This document shows positions 25,279 to 39,400 of a DNA stretch of 64,000 nt, one piece after another; the stretch's first letter is position 1, and every line of letters begins with the position of its first letter. The stretch covers positions 5,523,001 through 5,587,000 of the forward strand of contig NC_092674.1 in assembly GCF_964355755.1 (NCBI RefSeq). Reading direction: 5' to 3'. Both the position numbers and the translations under genes were made by a program. A model generated the notes under the pieces. That model was not told the origin of the DNA, did not search any database, and saw only the letters and a program-made list of their open reading frames with translations. This DNA is from Antedon mediterranea. Lineage: Eukaryota; Echinodermata; Crinoidea; Comatulida; Antedonidae.

Positions 25279-26149
25279 TATCCATCCTGTAATTGACGAG
25301 TTACTCGCTTATTTACTTTTGCCTAATATAAAAATGAAAAAAATAATGAAAATAAACAATTATAAATATATATTTTCCTTCTGAAGTTTTTTTTTATTTT
25401 ATGTTTTTTTTAATATGCCATTCTAATATGACATTGCTTTGACCTGAAAAAGAAAATACTGTAATTTAAAGCAAGACATTGTAAAATTGACTGGAAGTAA
25501 CTGGAATTTAAAATGTACTTATTTGACTAAAATAAGATAACACGATTGTTTGTGTAGATGTGTATAAATAATGGTATTTTAATGATGTAGTGTGTATTGA
25601 TAGACACATAATTACGACTTACGGTATTATACGGTAATATAATAAATACTATATATGCAATATATTATTTCATGATTAGCAATCAATTATTATTCGTTAT
25701 CAATAAATATATATATAGAAGCATAGTGCATTTGCCTAAATAAAAAGATATGTACATAATATGTATCTTTATTACCCTTATTTACCCACGCACGACAAAA
25801 AAAAATATTTGAAAACAAAATTTTTTTATAATGTACTTCTGAAATATATTCACTTGCAAATAAAATACTACATGGACTTTGTAATGAAAACCAAAAACAC
25901 GTTTTGGTCAATTATTCAAAAGTAACTCTTTGTGGATAAACCCTTTTCTCAAAGTACAGCAGTATAAGCCTACGGTAATAGAATACATACTTTTTATGCA
26001 ATACATTTCATTTGTTTATTTCACGATTAACAATCAATTATTATTCGTTATCAATAGTAACATAGTGTATTGGCCTAAATAACAATATATGTGCACAATA
26101 ATGTATCCTTGCTTAAAACACACCGCAGTCACGTTGGCTAGTTCATTTT
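25279..26149. other. Spacer between genes B and C
   Basis: No gene. 25490-25720 matches 35885-36130 upstream of gene D (GATAGACACATAATTACGA, GGTATTATACGGTAATATAA, ATTATTCGTTATCAATAAAT), and part recurs again at 25990-26110. These repeats mark the edges of the segment that was duplicated to give the C and D units. Confidence 0.6.
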
Positions 26150-26326
26150 AGACATAGAGATCGAGATGTCTAAAAGTATTTCTTAAACCCAAGATTAGGA
26201 TCATTGAATCAAGTTGTATAGAGTAACCACCGTGAACAACTATATGTTGTCAGAGAAGATACGACGATATTTGATTAGATTTGAAGTTGAACATCAACGC
26301 GCCATTTGATTGTAATTCCTACCATT
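26150..26326 (+). promoter_or_regulatory. Upstream block of gene C shared with gene D
   Basis: Almost identical to 36240-36410: CCCAAGATTAGGATCATTGA, a TATAGAGT box about 110 bases before the start codon, TGTCAGAGAAGATACGACGA, and CATCAACGCGCCATTT. It is unlike the A/B block, so C/D and A/B may be driven differently. Promoter role inferred. Confidence 0.35.
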
Positions 26327-29300
26327 ATGTTAGTTGTTGATGTGGAAACATTCTTTCTTTTTCTGTTGGTTGGCGTAGCATTCAAAGGTTAGAGTATTTA
26401 CTTATCTTATTTTATTTTATATTTTATTTACACATACGATCGTTGCATCTAAGTTAAAGATGACCCAACTATTTCCTAAATATAACCAACCCTCTAAATA
26501 ATCTCTCTCAACTGGAGACACATCGGTTAAGATGTATTGTCTCCTGAAAAAATGTGTTTTTTTATGTTGAATATGCCATTTTAAAGTCACATAATAGTTT
26601 AAAAATTGGATCTAAAAAAAATAACTGAAAACATTATTTTTAAGAACAAAATAATAATAATAAATTTAGATTGGTTGAATATAAAGATAACGGGCTAAAG
26701 AATAATCTTTAGTCCATGTAAAGACTAAGTATTCTTGTTGTCTTTACATATTCATTTTTGTATCTTTTGTATCTTTTCTTTCTGTTACCTCCTAAAGGTA
26801 GATATTAATTACCATTTACAGTAATAGGCCTACAAGTTTTTAATAACAAACGCTTAGCAGATGAATCGTCAGCAGTGAACCAATTCCAATCAGCACTTTG
26901 CTTTGTGTGGCGCATCAAATACTAAGCGGTAATAGGGCCTATCAAACATGGGCACATTTATAAAAGCTTGACCTAATGCGCAACTTGGGGTAGCGTCAAT
27001 TCTGATAAATAATAACTTCCCAAAATTATAACAGGCCCATTATAGTGGACAGGCAACATAATGGCTTTTCTAATTACAGTTTTTATTTATTTGTAGCTTC
27101 TGCCAGTTGTCCAAAGGTACACGGAGGATCTTTGATACATAGAGCCTCATTGGATAGCAACGGATGGACAATGCTGAATACTGGGAATCCAATAACATGT
27201 GATGGATATGTAACAGCTTGGAGATTCTATCCAACTACGTCTGCAGAATTCTTAGCATTGGTGATGCGTCCACACATAGCTGGTAGCAACCAGTACGTTG
27301 TGGTTGGACGAACCGTAATACCGAAACAACAAGTATTGAATAAAGCACGAGAGTTTAAGCTACCAGAACCAGATTGGATCTCAGTAAAAAGTGGTGATGT
27401 CATTGGATTTAAATTTGAAACAAGTCTTTTGGTACGTGACAATGAAGGTACAGCGTTTATTGTTAAAGACGGGATCAGTCAGAGTGATTTGTTAGTCCAC
27501 ATGGTTCACAAGATCAATGGCGGTTCTTATATGAGAACATATTCATTTCAAGCTGTTTTAAAAGGTATCGTACTGAATATTTTATTTTTTGTAAATAAAA
27601 TTGTGTGTAGCAAAATGAGTTTTGACAAAATGTTTATACAATATCTGTATCAAAACATGATAACGGCGGGTTCACAAGATTTTATTATTTTTTTTTCAGA
27701 TTCATACTTACCATGTAACATTATCAAGTGGCCATTCATGAAGATAACTACGTCAACAACAAAATCCAGTAACATTTGGATAGACGATTGGAACAAGATA
27801 AAGTGTCCCGGTACAATCACAGGATGGAGGTATATGGCAAAAGTAACAACTGGTATCATCGGCTTAGTTTACAGAGCGGTAGACGCAGACAACAACGTGT
27901 ATGAAATCATCGGAAAAACGTTACTTCCGGAAGGAGAGCCTGACGTTGTCGTCGAATTTCCAATTGCACATTCTGATAGAATTGATGTTTTACCCGGAGA
28001 TAAAATTGGCTTTACGTACACAACAGGACAAATCTACTATCAAGTGGATTATTCCAATGTAGGGTCGATATATAGATTTAGGCCACTGCCATCTGTCTAT
28101 GATATCGGGACCCAGATTACGTTCAATAATTACCAAACCAGACGTTTTTCGTTTGATGCTGTTTTTGATATTAATGGTAAGTTTAGGTGTAGTGAAAACT
28201 CCATTTAAATGAATTTGAACACCAGGCCTATTCTTCGTTTCCTTCTACGGTTGGTAAATTACTACATACGTGCCAGAATCTGCAATGGCCCCCTTTTAAT
28301 CTAGCTATTTTAATTTTAGATCCCGATCATGCATATAAGTCCACAGTGATCCTAGAGAACCATAAGCTGCAAAACAATGACATCGCCACTATCACTGACT
28401 GTACTTTGGCTTCCTGTGTCACAAACTGTATCAAGAACCAGCACTGTAAATCAGTCAACTACAACCAAAATACATGTAAATTAAATGACGCTACTCGTAC
28501 GGAAGACGAGAGTAATTTTTCCGAGATCGCAGGAGAAAGATATATCGAAATGAGTCCTGTGAACACGGTAAGTTAAAGTCAGTGATTACGTAAGTTAGGC
28601 ATTTTACTCTGAAAGGTCCAACTTTTATTCATTGGCGTCTTTACAAAGACAAGGACCACACGTACAGTTCTTTTTCAAATACTGTAAGTAACATCATGAC
28701 AAAAGATAAATACACTTATTATAATCTATAATTAAACGAAAAGGATTATGGTATAGGTTTTGCAGTAGGTTCACCCGGACCTTAATAAAAGAGAAGAGAA
28801 TGAGAACATTAATGCGCAGGTTTACAAACAAACTGATTATGTCTGAACTATGTTCACAATTTTAATCATCGTCGTAATTGATCATGATCAACTCCTGAAT
28901 GTGAATCTAGCTATTTCATAATTTAAATAATGTAATTGATCATGATGAACTTCTGAATATGAACCTAGCTATTTCACAATTTAAGCATCGTAATTTGATC
29001 ATGATCAACTCCTGAATGTGAACCTAGCTATTTCACAATTTAAGCATCGTAATTGATCATGATCAACTTCTGAATGTGAACCATGTTCACAATTGTCATC
29101 GTATAATTGATCATGATCAACTTTTTAATATGAACCTAGCTATTTCACAATTTAAACATCGTAATTGATCATGATTAACTTCTGAATGTGAATTATGTTC
29201 ACAATTTTAATAATCGTAATTGATCATGATCAACTCCTGAATGTGAACCTAGCTATTTCACAATTTAAACATCGTAATTGGTCATGATCAACACCTGGAT

Positions 29301-32300
29301 GTGAACCTAGCTATTTTCACAATTTTAATCATCGTAATTGATCATGATCAACTCCTAAATATGAACCTAGCTATTTCACAATTTAAGCATCGTAATTTGA
29401 TCATGATCAACTCCTGAATGTGAACCTAGCTATTTCACAATTTAAGCATCGTAATTGATCATGATCAACTTCTGAATGTGAACCATGTTCACAATTATCA
29501 TCGTATAATTGATCATGATCAACTTTTTAATATGAACCTAGCTATTTCACAATTTAAACATCGTAATTGATCATGATTAACTTCTGAATGTGAATTATGT
29601 TCACAATTTTAATAATTGTAATTGATCATGATCTACTCCTGAATGTGAACCTAGCTATTTCACAATTTAAACATCGTAATTGGTCATGATCAACACCTGG
29701 ATGTGAACCTAGCTATTTTCACAATTTTAATCATCGTAATTGATCATGATCAACTCCTAAATATGAACCTAGCTATTTCACAATTTAAACATCGTATTTG
29801 ATCATGATCAACTCCTGAATGTGAACCTAGCTATTTTCACAATTTTAATCATCGTAATTGATCATGATCAACTCCTGAATATGAACCTAGCTATTTCACA
29901 ATTTAAACATCTTAATTGATCATGATCAACTCCTGAATGTGAATCTAGCTATTTTTGCATTTCTGTTCGCTTTGTGTTTAGTCTAGTAGTCTAATGATTT
30001 TATTTAATTATAGAAGGTGGAAGGAATATGTGCATTTGTTGATTGTGGGTCTGGCAACGTTTGTATCGCTGTCCCTGGTGCCGTGAGACGCCATCTTTGT
30101 TTGTGTTCGGAAACTGGATATCTAACTGAACAGTGTCCGTCAACAGGTGTTTATGTCTTGTATACATTACTAGAAAACATAAAAAATAAAAGAATAATAC
30201 ATCACTATTAAATATTCCATAAAGTAAACATTCAACAGTTTGTAACATGGATCAAGTTTTACACAAAAAACTGTCTCATTCACCTTTATTTCTTAAATGT
30301 TTCGTAAATGTTATCTTTGTAAAACATCGAATAGGTTTATTATTTAAGCACTCGGTTATGCGTCTTTCATAGAGGGCTACAGCCACCGCTCCAATTCAGG
30401 CTCGCGTAAGTTTGCGCCTACAGTATTGGCAACTTTACGTTTTCACGATGCGCATATTGACGCGATTTTATTTTCCGCACCGGTGTGAAAGGCCCTTTAA
30501 AGAAATTGTTACATTGTTTGATGAAAATAACCATTATTTCCGTTTTTCCTGTAGAATGTCTTGAACCTCTTGGAATGGAGTCTGGTGATATTGTTGATGG
30601 TCAATTAAGAGCCAGTTCTATGTGGTCAGATCAAGAAAACCACGGTCCAAAATGTGCAAGATTAAATGCAGTAGCAACATCTTCTTGCGTGTCTTGTTGG
30701 ATTCCACATAATTCAGATATCAACAGTTGGATTCAAATACATTTGATGGTAGAGCACAACATTACTGGTATCCAAACACAGCGTAGAGAAGACGGGGATC
30801 AATGGGTGAAAACCTATACAATAAGTTACATCAAAGTGAATCAAGTTGGTGACAATTTCATCTCTAATGGTTATGGAAATCCGAAGGTAGACCTATCAAA
30901 ATAATATAAAGAAAATAATATTAAGTAGTAATAAAAGCGAGTAATTGTTGACAAAGAATGTATTTCACTATTACTTGTTTTTTGGTTTTTTGTTACTATC
31001 TTTGATAAATAAATGAAATTATGGTCTGGCCTTACTTTGGGACAAAGCTGAAGTTGAAAAGTTGTTATTCATCCATACCAGCTGTAGGCTACATTGTGAG
31101 ACTAATTCATATTGCAACTATCTTCCTTCGTACTGTGCAGAACCTCGTATAGTCGCACTTTAATCACATTTATGCAGATAAACTTTCATTCTTAAATTAT
31201 GTGTTCCACATATTTTTTTATGTAAGCAATGGCTGCAATATATATTCTTCACCGAGATTCAACGAATTAATTATTCTTACGCAAGATAGTTCTTTATCTA
31301 AATCTTTGGTATTTTTCATTTGCATTTGTATACAGATTTTTGATGGTAATTGGGACCAAACTAGCGTACGAACACATTATTTTAATCCAGTAATACAAGG
31401 CGTAGCTATCAGGATTTACCCTAAAAGCTTCTATGGTCTCCGCAGTTTACGAGCTGAAGTTTTAGGCTGTAGAATAGGTAAGTTACTTTTATGAGATAAA
31501 GTGTTGTTACTACACGTACAGTATGACGTAGAGAGGCCTATACATGGTTTACGCGATACATTTTAAGGTTTTGAACTGGATTAAGCCTAGTCTACAATTA
31601 ACGAACAATTACTAAATGTTTGTTTGTAAACTTGGGGTTTACTTGAGTTTGCAAACTAAAGTTTGCTGGTGTAAACTTGTTTTCTAGAAAACTTTAGAAA
31701 ACTGTTTATGACAACTCGTAGTTTGCTCGAGTTTTCAAACAAGAGTTTGGCAGTGTAAAATAGTCTTATAAACCCATGTAAAAAAAAGTGGTTAATTTTA
31801 CTAAAATATTATTCATCTTAACATTTTGTCAACAAATTATTTTTTGATAAATCATGAATTTTCAAGTTTATACGTTACATGCTTTCTCTTCATTCTCTCT
31901 CACGACGGGAATGTGGTTTTATGACATTCGTTTACTTTTCTGCACAGGAAATGAATGGGTTCGAGTGTTTAAGGGTGTATCTATGACTGGAGTTAGCATT
32001 TACAACGCTTGGCAAACTGGATCAGGAACATCAAGCCACCATGCTCATCAATTTCTCATCAGTGATACATTTTACAGAAACAATGCAATATTTAATAACT
32101 GGGCAACATTAAATATTCAACAGGTAGACTTCACTATTATTATAACCTAATCAAGTATCTTATCTAATTTTATAGTATCGATCGATCACAATTCTCCGAG
32201 TAAATCGAATTTGATAACATAATTATAAGTTTATGATTTTATGTTACAGGTAAAACTGACAGCATTCTCAGCATTTCACGATGAGTTATTTTCTATCACT

Positions 32301-34835
32301 TTTGATGGTGTTGGTTCCAATACTAGCTCTTGGTTTTCAAAGAATAGAGTTCAAAGTTCACCTTGGAAGGACATGGAAGCAGCTTCCTCTAATTTCTTTT
32401 CAATAGAAGGAACAAGTGGAAGTCGGTATGTACATCTATATATAAATTTACGTAAGGGCAAAATTCGGTAAATCGCGCCTTACTTCTAGAATTTTTACTC
32501 GATGGTATATAAAGTTGGTTCGTACTTTCGGTACTGATTTTAACCGCCTGATTAAATTAAGTTAGATAATTAGTTATTGACGATTAAAACGAATTTAGGT
32601 TCAACGATTTGCCCCAAATAGGGGTGTTTTCCGATCGTGGTATACACTGTCTAATGGATGTCCATCTTGAAAAATACCCGCCACAAAAATGCGAGGAGGC
32701 TTCGCATTTTCCTATCTCCTCCTACGATAATTGTTTTTAATAGCTGAAAACCGGTTGAACAGCTAGAGTACACCATCATAATGTTGAAGACAGGCCGATT
32801 TTCTTTAAAAAATACTATGTTGATAGATTTAATATATGATTATACAAATGTATTGATTTGCGATGAATGGAACATCCCAATCTCTCAGTCTGCCAGAGTT
32901 TGATTTAACACAAGTAGGTAAATTTATGAGCCCTTGGTTTAACACATACGGTAGGTAAATATGTGGGCCCTTTGAGAATAAACTTGCAATACTTTGATAA
33001 TACTGTAAATACCTATTAACTATTTTTAGTCCTCATTTGAATCGAACATTTCTTACTGTGAATGTTCGTACTGTTAGATGTAATATAAAAATATATACAG
33101 ATAAACTTTATTACTGAGATTGTGGATAGGATCTACTGTTAGATATATAAACACATTATTATATACAAATAAACTTTATACTGACAGTTCCTTCTCAACG
33201 TTTGTATTAATTAATAATTACCAATAAAATAAACGTCGTAGTGGTGTATCGTGACATGTACTTTAATATTTCAATCGATTATGACAGTGACAGTTTTAAC
33301 AAAGTATTAAATCGCAAATGTTTTACTGTATTTAGAGGTATATTATTTATAGGCCTATAAAACACGAAAAAAATATTTTGTTCGAGTGGATAAAGATAAT
33401 ATTTAAAAATTGTTCCTCTTTGTACCTATCCGCTTTCCCATCCCTCAACCCTAATATAAAAAAAACCATACAAAACACAAATTGGGTTTCTTTAAATGAG
33501 TCCAAATCAAAAATTTGGACTCATTTTGTGATAATTTTCTCCTTCGGAAGTAATTCCCAGAGTGGTAATTTTAGTTGACTACATAAATCATCGTGTCTAT
33601 TTATTCGTTTTTGTAAACGACAATGTATTATAGTCCTGCGGTACGTACATTTGAAATCGCCAGTTTTGTGACGCTGAAATTACTGTGTATTCGAGAACCA
33701 TCTGTGGGCACGACCTAGATGGTACGCTCGCTTCGCTCGCGTACCATCTAGTTTACTGTAATTTTATTAAAATTAGTACAGTGTGACGTGATATATTTTT
33801 ATATTTTGAAATTCCTCTTGATATCAGATCACACAATTAGGCTAAATTATTAATCTGCTATCGACAATCGAACGATCAATCAATCTATCTCTCCATCTAT
33901 TTACCAATCTATTTACAGAAGGTGGTTTTATATGAGTAATAATCACAATGGTTGCGGAGGTGATAAAGGATGGTTCGCAGTTGTGGAAGGCACGGATTGT
34001 GAAGAATGGGATGGTTATGGTACCAATCCAAGAATTCTATACAGTCGAACAAAATCAGCAGAGATATGGGCTACTGGACGTAAGTTACACAACGGTACAT
34101 ATATTTTACTAAATCAGAAATAATAAAATGAATACAAACAAAATGAATGTGGAGGACTGGATCCAGAATTGTTTTTCTGGTGTGGCGGCCAGCGATTTTT
34201 TTGTTCGTACATAATTTGGGGATCCCTTATGTAAAAGATAGCCGAACTACTTCCTAAATATAACTAAACCTAACCCTCTAAATAATCTCTCTCACTATAA
34301 AATAAAAAGAAGTTGCTCATGGGATTCGAACCCCATACATCGACATGTAATGTCTATAGTCTAATCCATTCGACTATACAGACGGCTCGACAGAAAGCGT
34401 TTGCATTAGAGAATTGTAGTTAGCCCAATTCTTACGTCATACCTTATATGGTCCTATGGATATGATTAATGAATATTCATGTTTATTTTGTGACGTTTTA
34501 TGAGGGTCCCCAACTTTTGTACGAAAAGGAATATCGCAGGCGGCCATCGGTAAAGGATAATCAACGTTTTAAATGGGTTAGGGGAAAACCACTTATTCTT
34601 GCCCTGGATCTTCCAATGAGAGGAATGTTTGAAACTTGCACCGTACCGAGCCAGTACTTTCTTCATTAGTTGTGCTTCCAAAAAAACTTAGTGGAATTTG
34701 ATATACGCTGAACGTTAAGTATGGGGGATGTAGATAATGGAATGGCCTTGCTTTTTATTTATTTTCATCTGTAAAATTTCTATTTCAGATATTGGTACTG
34801 CTCGAGCAATGACTATTGATATAAAAATGTTATAG
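26327..34835 (+). CDS. Gene C: secreted two-module/PAN/EGF/F5-8C protein, 806 aa, complete
   Basis: Exons: 26327-26387, 27097-27564, 27700-28176, 28320-28567, 30014-30146, 30555-30886, 31336-31477, 31948-32123, 32250-32425, 33919-34079, 34789-34835. Architecture and phases as in A. Signal peptide MLVVDVETFFLFLLVGVAF is of the C/D type; its donor is GTTAGA, a weaker form. Modules 1 and 2 keep the CDGYVTAWRFYP and CPGTITGWRYMA cores but have their own loops (VRDNEGTAFIVKDG; TTKSSNIW; GQIYYQVDYS). PAN, EGF and F5/8C are complete. Exon 9 ends EGTSGSR like B. The end is MTIDIKML, slightly longer than in D. Intron 4 holds a minisatellite and intron 9 a Helitron. No broken codon seen, so probably functional. 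Confidence 0.87.
26527..26660. mobile_element. MITE M3, left part, intron 1 of gene C
   Basis: Begins TTAAGATGTATTGTCTCC and has the family's TTGAATATGCCATTTTAAAG and TCACATAATAGTT. The right end is missing. A fuller version sits at the matching place in gene D (36611-36907), so it was there before the duplication. Confidence 0.6.
28858..29955. repeat. ~57-bp minisatellite with 402-bp higher-order repeat, intron 4 of gene C
   Basis: About 19 units of TTGATCATGATCAA, then CTCCTGAATGTGAACCTAGC, TATTTCACAATTT, AA, CATCG. Unit length is 54-60. Seven units form a block of about 402 bases: 28981-29382 repeats almost exactly from 29383. Each unit carries the palindrome TTGATCATGATCAA. Absent from intron 4 of A, B and D. 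Confidence 0.9.
32435..33751 (+). mobile_element. Helitron-like element copy 1, intron 9 of gene C
   Basis: Starts TCTATATATAAATTTACGTA and ends in a hairpin built on CTAGATGGTACGC, finishing CTAG. It sits between A and T with no target duplication. Intron 9 of gene B has the same flanks joined directly (GTATGTACA then TTTATTGTAATTGTATT), which gives an empty site. Same element at 48802-50002 and 58705-60509. No helicase or Rep frame, so non-autonomous. 1317 bp; it starts nine bases after the exon 9 donor. Confidence 0.85.
34312..34390 (-). mobile_element. tRNA-like sequence 3' part of gene C (SINE or tRNA relic)
   Basis: Read on the minus strand: a D-arm-like TAGTCGAATGGATTAGACTA and a good T-arm, ATGGG-GTTCGAAT-CCCAT. 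The two putative acceptor strands (CCGTCTG and GAGCAAC) do not pair, and the anticodon arm is poor. I call it a tRNA-derived repeat, not a working tRNA. Confidence 0.5.
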
Positions 34836-36239
34836 TGACCAGTTTATATTTCACATTGCGTTATCATTGATCGTTTTAATGATCGAAACCTTAAATCGCT
34901 TATCAATTTTAGACGACATGAAAGTTGCAGATTAAATAGATTATTGTAATTGTATAAATTATGCAATGTATCGAAAGATATAGATAAGCCTAGTCAATAT
35001 CTTCGATCTTGAATAATAACACCACCAATAATGTACACGTGTACGTCAACGTTCTATTAATACATTTATTTTGAATTTCAACCACAACCTGTATAATTAC
35101 ATTTTGGTTCTACATATTTTAGATATGTTGTCGAAAAATTCCAATCATTGTCTGTGTGTTAGTGACTAAAGTTTGTCTTTAATGATTCAGGAAAAATGTT
35201 TAAAATGTTTCCAGCACACTCCCTGAAGTCTAGTTTTTGTTTTTCACGGAAAATAAACAATACAATTGAGTTATGTTGTTTTAATGCAATGCATAACACA
35301 TGCCATTAGAGAGAACATTTTTTCTTTTTAGGCTGCGTAAGCATTTTAACTAACCAATCGGAACTAGGTTGACGCCGGTTTTCTACTCCGGTGAAAACTG
35401 TATTTTGTATTTGTAAGTACGCAGATTTGTTAGGGATAACTGGACTGGAAACTCATTACTTTAGTCTCTAATATATAAGGCGTAGGTAGGTATGTGCGAC
35501 AGACAGAAGTTTACAAATAAGTTTTATTATGTAATTAGTACTGATCGATATTGGCATAAGCAGCAACCACCACTGTTTTAGGTTGTAGGTTAAAACGGAA
35601 AGCAATTCATGTGGTATTTATTTGTATTTGTATATATTATAGGCAGATTTGTTCTATTGTAATATATATATTTCCTCCACATGGTAATTGATAAAGCGTA
35701 AATTTAAATATAAATATCAATCAAAATGTAAACCATTTTATTCGCGCGTGTCTCTTTGTCTGTCTGTTTGTTAGGTACGTGTGAACATGCCCTTAAAAAT
35801 AATAGAAAGAAAGAATAACAACGTTTTTTTAATTTAGGTACGTGTGAACATGCCCTTAAAATAATAGAAAGATAGAATACTAACAACGTTCAAAATGTAC
35901 TTATTGACTAAAATAAAATTAACACCGTTATAGAGCAGGTTTGTGTACAAATAATGATATTTAAGGAGGTTAATGATGTAGTATATATATTGATAGACAC
36001 ATAATTACGAATTACGGTATTATACGGTAATATAATAAATAATATTTATACAATACATTTTATTTGTTTATTTCACGTTTAACAATCCGCTATTATTCGT
36101 TATCAATAAATATCTATAGTAAGTAAGAAGTGTTTTAGCCTAAGTAACACGAAATGTCACAATATGTATCTTTATTACCCTTGCTTAAAACACACCGCAG
36201 TCACGTTGACTAGTTCATTTTTTATATAGATCTATAGTT
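34836..36239. other. Spacer between genes C and D
   Basis: No gene. AATAAA occurs at about 35248 and may serve as the gene C polyadenylation signal. 35774-35889 holds a direct repeat, two copies of GGTACGTGTGAACATGCCCT about 63 bases apart. 35280-35420 resembles 43430-43560 downstream of gene D (TGGTTTTCTACTCCGGTGA-type motif), evidence that downstream flanks were duplicated too. Confidence 0.55.
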
Positions 36240-36410
36240 GTATATAGAAGTATCTTAAACCCAAGATTAGGATCATTGAATCAAGTTTTATAGAGTGACC
36301 ACCGTAAAAATTTACGTGAGAAACTATATGTTGTCAGAGAAGATACGACGATATTTGATTAGATTTGAAGTTGAACATCAACGCGCCATTTTATTGTAAT
36401 TCCTACCATT
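36240..36410 (+). promoter_or_regulatory. Upstream block of gene D shared with gene C
   Basis: Counterpart of 26150-26326 with the same order of motifs (CCCAAGATTAGGATCATTGA, TATAGAGT, AGAAGATACGACGATATTTG). Likely promoter plus 5' untranslated region; inferred from conservation and position. Confidence 0.35.
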
Positions 36411-39400
36411 ATGTTTGTTGTTGATGTGAAAACATTCGTTCTTTTTCTGTTGGTTGGCGTAGCATTCAAAGGTTAAAGTATTTGATTATCTTATTTTATT
36501 TTATATTTTATTTACACATACGATCGTTGCATCTAAGTTAAAGATGACCCAACTATTTCATAAATATAGCCAACCCTCTAAATAATCTCTCTCAACTAAA
36601 AAAACATCGGTTAAGATGTATTGTCCCCCTGAAAAAACATTTTTTTGTTGTTGAATATGCCATTTTAAAGTCACATAATAGTTATCCACTTTAACCAAAA
36701 ATTGGATCTAAAAACAAAATATTTACCTGAAAAAACAGTAATTTTAAGGGGAAAAAATAGTAAAATTGGCTACCAGCCAATGGAATTTTGTCATTTCATT
36801 TTTATAAGTGAAAATATTCCCTTTATTCGTTTTTCTACGGAAGTTATTAAAACTACGAAATAACCTATTCAAATTTTATTCTTTTTGGGGGACAATACAT
36901 CTTCAATATTTTGCAGTGGGCTCAACTATCCTGTAAATAATAATATGGCTAAACTTTAGCATCAATCGCGAGCCCATAAAACGGTTAACTGAGGTATTGA
37001 CTCTGATAAATAGTAGCGGATCCATGTGGACAGACAGGCAACAGAATGGCTTTCTAATTACAGTTTTTTTATATTTTTAGCTTCTGTCGGTTGTCCACAG
37101 GTACACGGAGGATCTTTGATACCTAGAGTACATGTGGACTCCCCTGGATTGACATTGCTGAATACTGGGAATCCAATAACATGTGATGGATATGTAACAG
37201 CTTGGAGATTCTACCCAACTGCGTCTGCAGAATTCTTAGCATTGGTGATGCGTCCACACATAGCTGGTAGCAACCAGTACGTTGTGGTTGCACGAACCGT
37301 AATACCGAAACAACAAGTATTGAATACACCACGAGAGTTTACGTTACCAGAACCAGATTGGATCTCAGTAAAAAGTGGTGATGTTATTGGATTCAAATTT
37401 GATACAAGTCTTTTGCCGTATGACGATGAAGGTACACAGTTTATGTATGCAGATTTGATCAACATGAACAATTTGCTAGTCCATACCGTTCACGCAATCA
37501 ATGTCGGTCCTGCTGCTAGAACATTTTCGTTTCAAACCGTTTTAAAAGGTAAGTTAGCTAGTTTGGCTGCTTGATGTGCCAATGGGAACATCAATAAATG
37601 AATAAATATATAATTGTCGTACTAATCTGTACTGCTGTATGTTATGATGTAATCATGCTGTAAACATTGTGCTAACATATTTACCCTCATTTTACGAGTA
37701 TGTCCTCAAGTGCGTCTATGGTTTTAAAATAGGAATTTTGACAAGTTAAAATGATGTTATTAAATGCACCACGCACTATCTCTTAAAGTTTTAAATCTCT
37801 TCAACGAATGGAAGAAAATCCTATTGTGGTTTTCTGGTTTGTTTTGGCTTTTTTCGTAATTCTGTAATAAAGTGATCAATCATGAATCAATCAATCAATC
37901 AAAGGTTGAAATTAAATTCCCAGATTCGCAGAGGGCAGATATTTGGTTTAGAAAATGCCTATAAATTTAGACATTTAGGAATAGATTCCTATGGAGATCG
38001 GACTTTAATTACAATTTTAAAATAACATCATAATACAATTTTCATCAAGCGACGTCGAAAAAAAAAATCTTTGAAGACACTTATAAAATAATTTCAAATG
38101 AATTGTTATTGATTTTTAGATTCATATTTACCATGTAACATTATCAATTGGCCGTTAATGAAGAAAACTACGGAAACAACAACAACAGTGAAAATATGGA
38201 TGGACGATTGGAACAAGATAAAGTGTCCCGGTACAATCACAGGATGGAGGTATATGGCAAAAGTAACAACAGATATCATTGGCTTAGTTTACAGAGCGGT
38301 AGACGCAGACAACAACGTGTATGAAATCATCGGGAAAACTTTACTTCCGGAAGGAGAGCCTGACGTTGTCGTCGAATTTCCACTTGCACATTCTGATAGA
38401 ATTGATGTTTTACCTGGAGACAAGATTGGCTTTACGTATACAACAACTGCGCGCCTCTACTATCAACATGATTATTCGAATGTTGGGTCGTTTTATAAAT
38501 TTACGAACGAACCTGCCGGCTATGATATCGGGACACATGTTACTTTCACTGATTATAAAACCCGACATTTTATGTTTGATGCTGTTTTTGATATTAACAG
38601 TAAGTAGTGGTATATTTTCTACTAATTATTAAAGGTTGGTTCCCACTAGGACGCAACGCACGCGAGTTGACCAATTACAAGCGATAAATTATCCAAACTG
38701 TCGCTTGTCATTGGTCAACTCACTTGCATTGCGCGTACGTCCTTGCATTGCGTCATAGTGGAAACCAATCTTTAGCTAATGCAACAAACTCTTATTTTTT
38801 GCCGATCTAATTTCCCCCCCCCCTCCCCCAGAATCAGATAATGTATACGAGTCCACGGTTGTTGAGGACCATAAGCTGCAAAACAATGACATCGCCACTA
38901 TCACTGACAGTACTTTGGCTTCCTGTGTCACCAACTGTATAAAGAACCAGCAATGTAAATCAGTCAACTACAACCAAAATACATGCAAATTAAACGATGC
39001 TACTCGTACCGAAGATGAGAGTAACTTTGCTGAGATCGCAGGAGAAAGATACATCGAAATGAGTCCTGTTTCCACGGTAAGTTAAAGTCAAGGATTACGT
39101 AAGTTAGACATTTTACTCTGAAAAGTAATAAGCATTTTATTCATTGACGTCTTTACAAAAACAAAAACCATATGTACAATTCTTGACGTTAACGTTTACA
39201 GGCATATATTCATATTCATATTTTTCATCAAGGTTCTATTACTTGATTGATGACACTCACATTCAAAAAAGGTAGTGAAGTGATATGAACTTGTACGGCA
39301 AAATTATGTTCCAACTCGTGTGTATTTTATATACAGTTTCCATTTGATAACTCGTACACGCTTAACTTTAACTTAACACCGTTTGAACGCGAATATTACC

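Noticed and set aside
30340-30500. Possible foldback in intron 5 of gene C
   Set aside because: Ends share only a few bases when inverted; not convincing.
34312-34390. Functional tRNA gene on the minus strand
   Set aside because: T-arm is good but acceptor strands do not pair.
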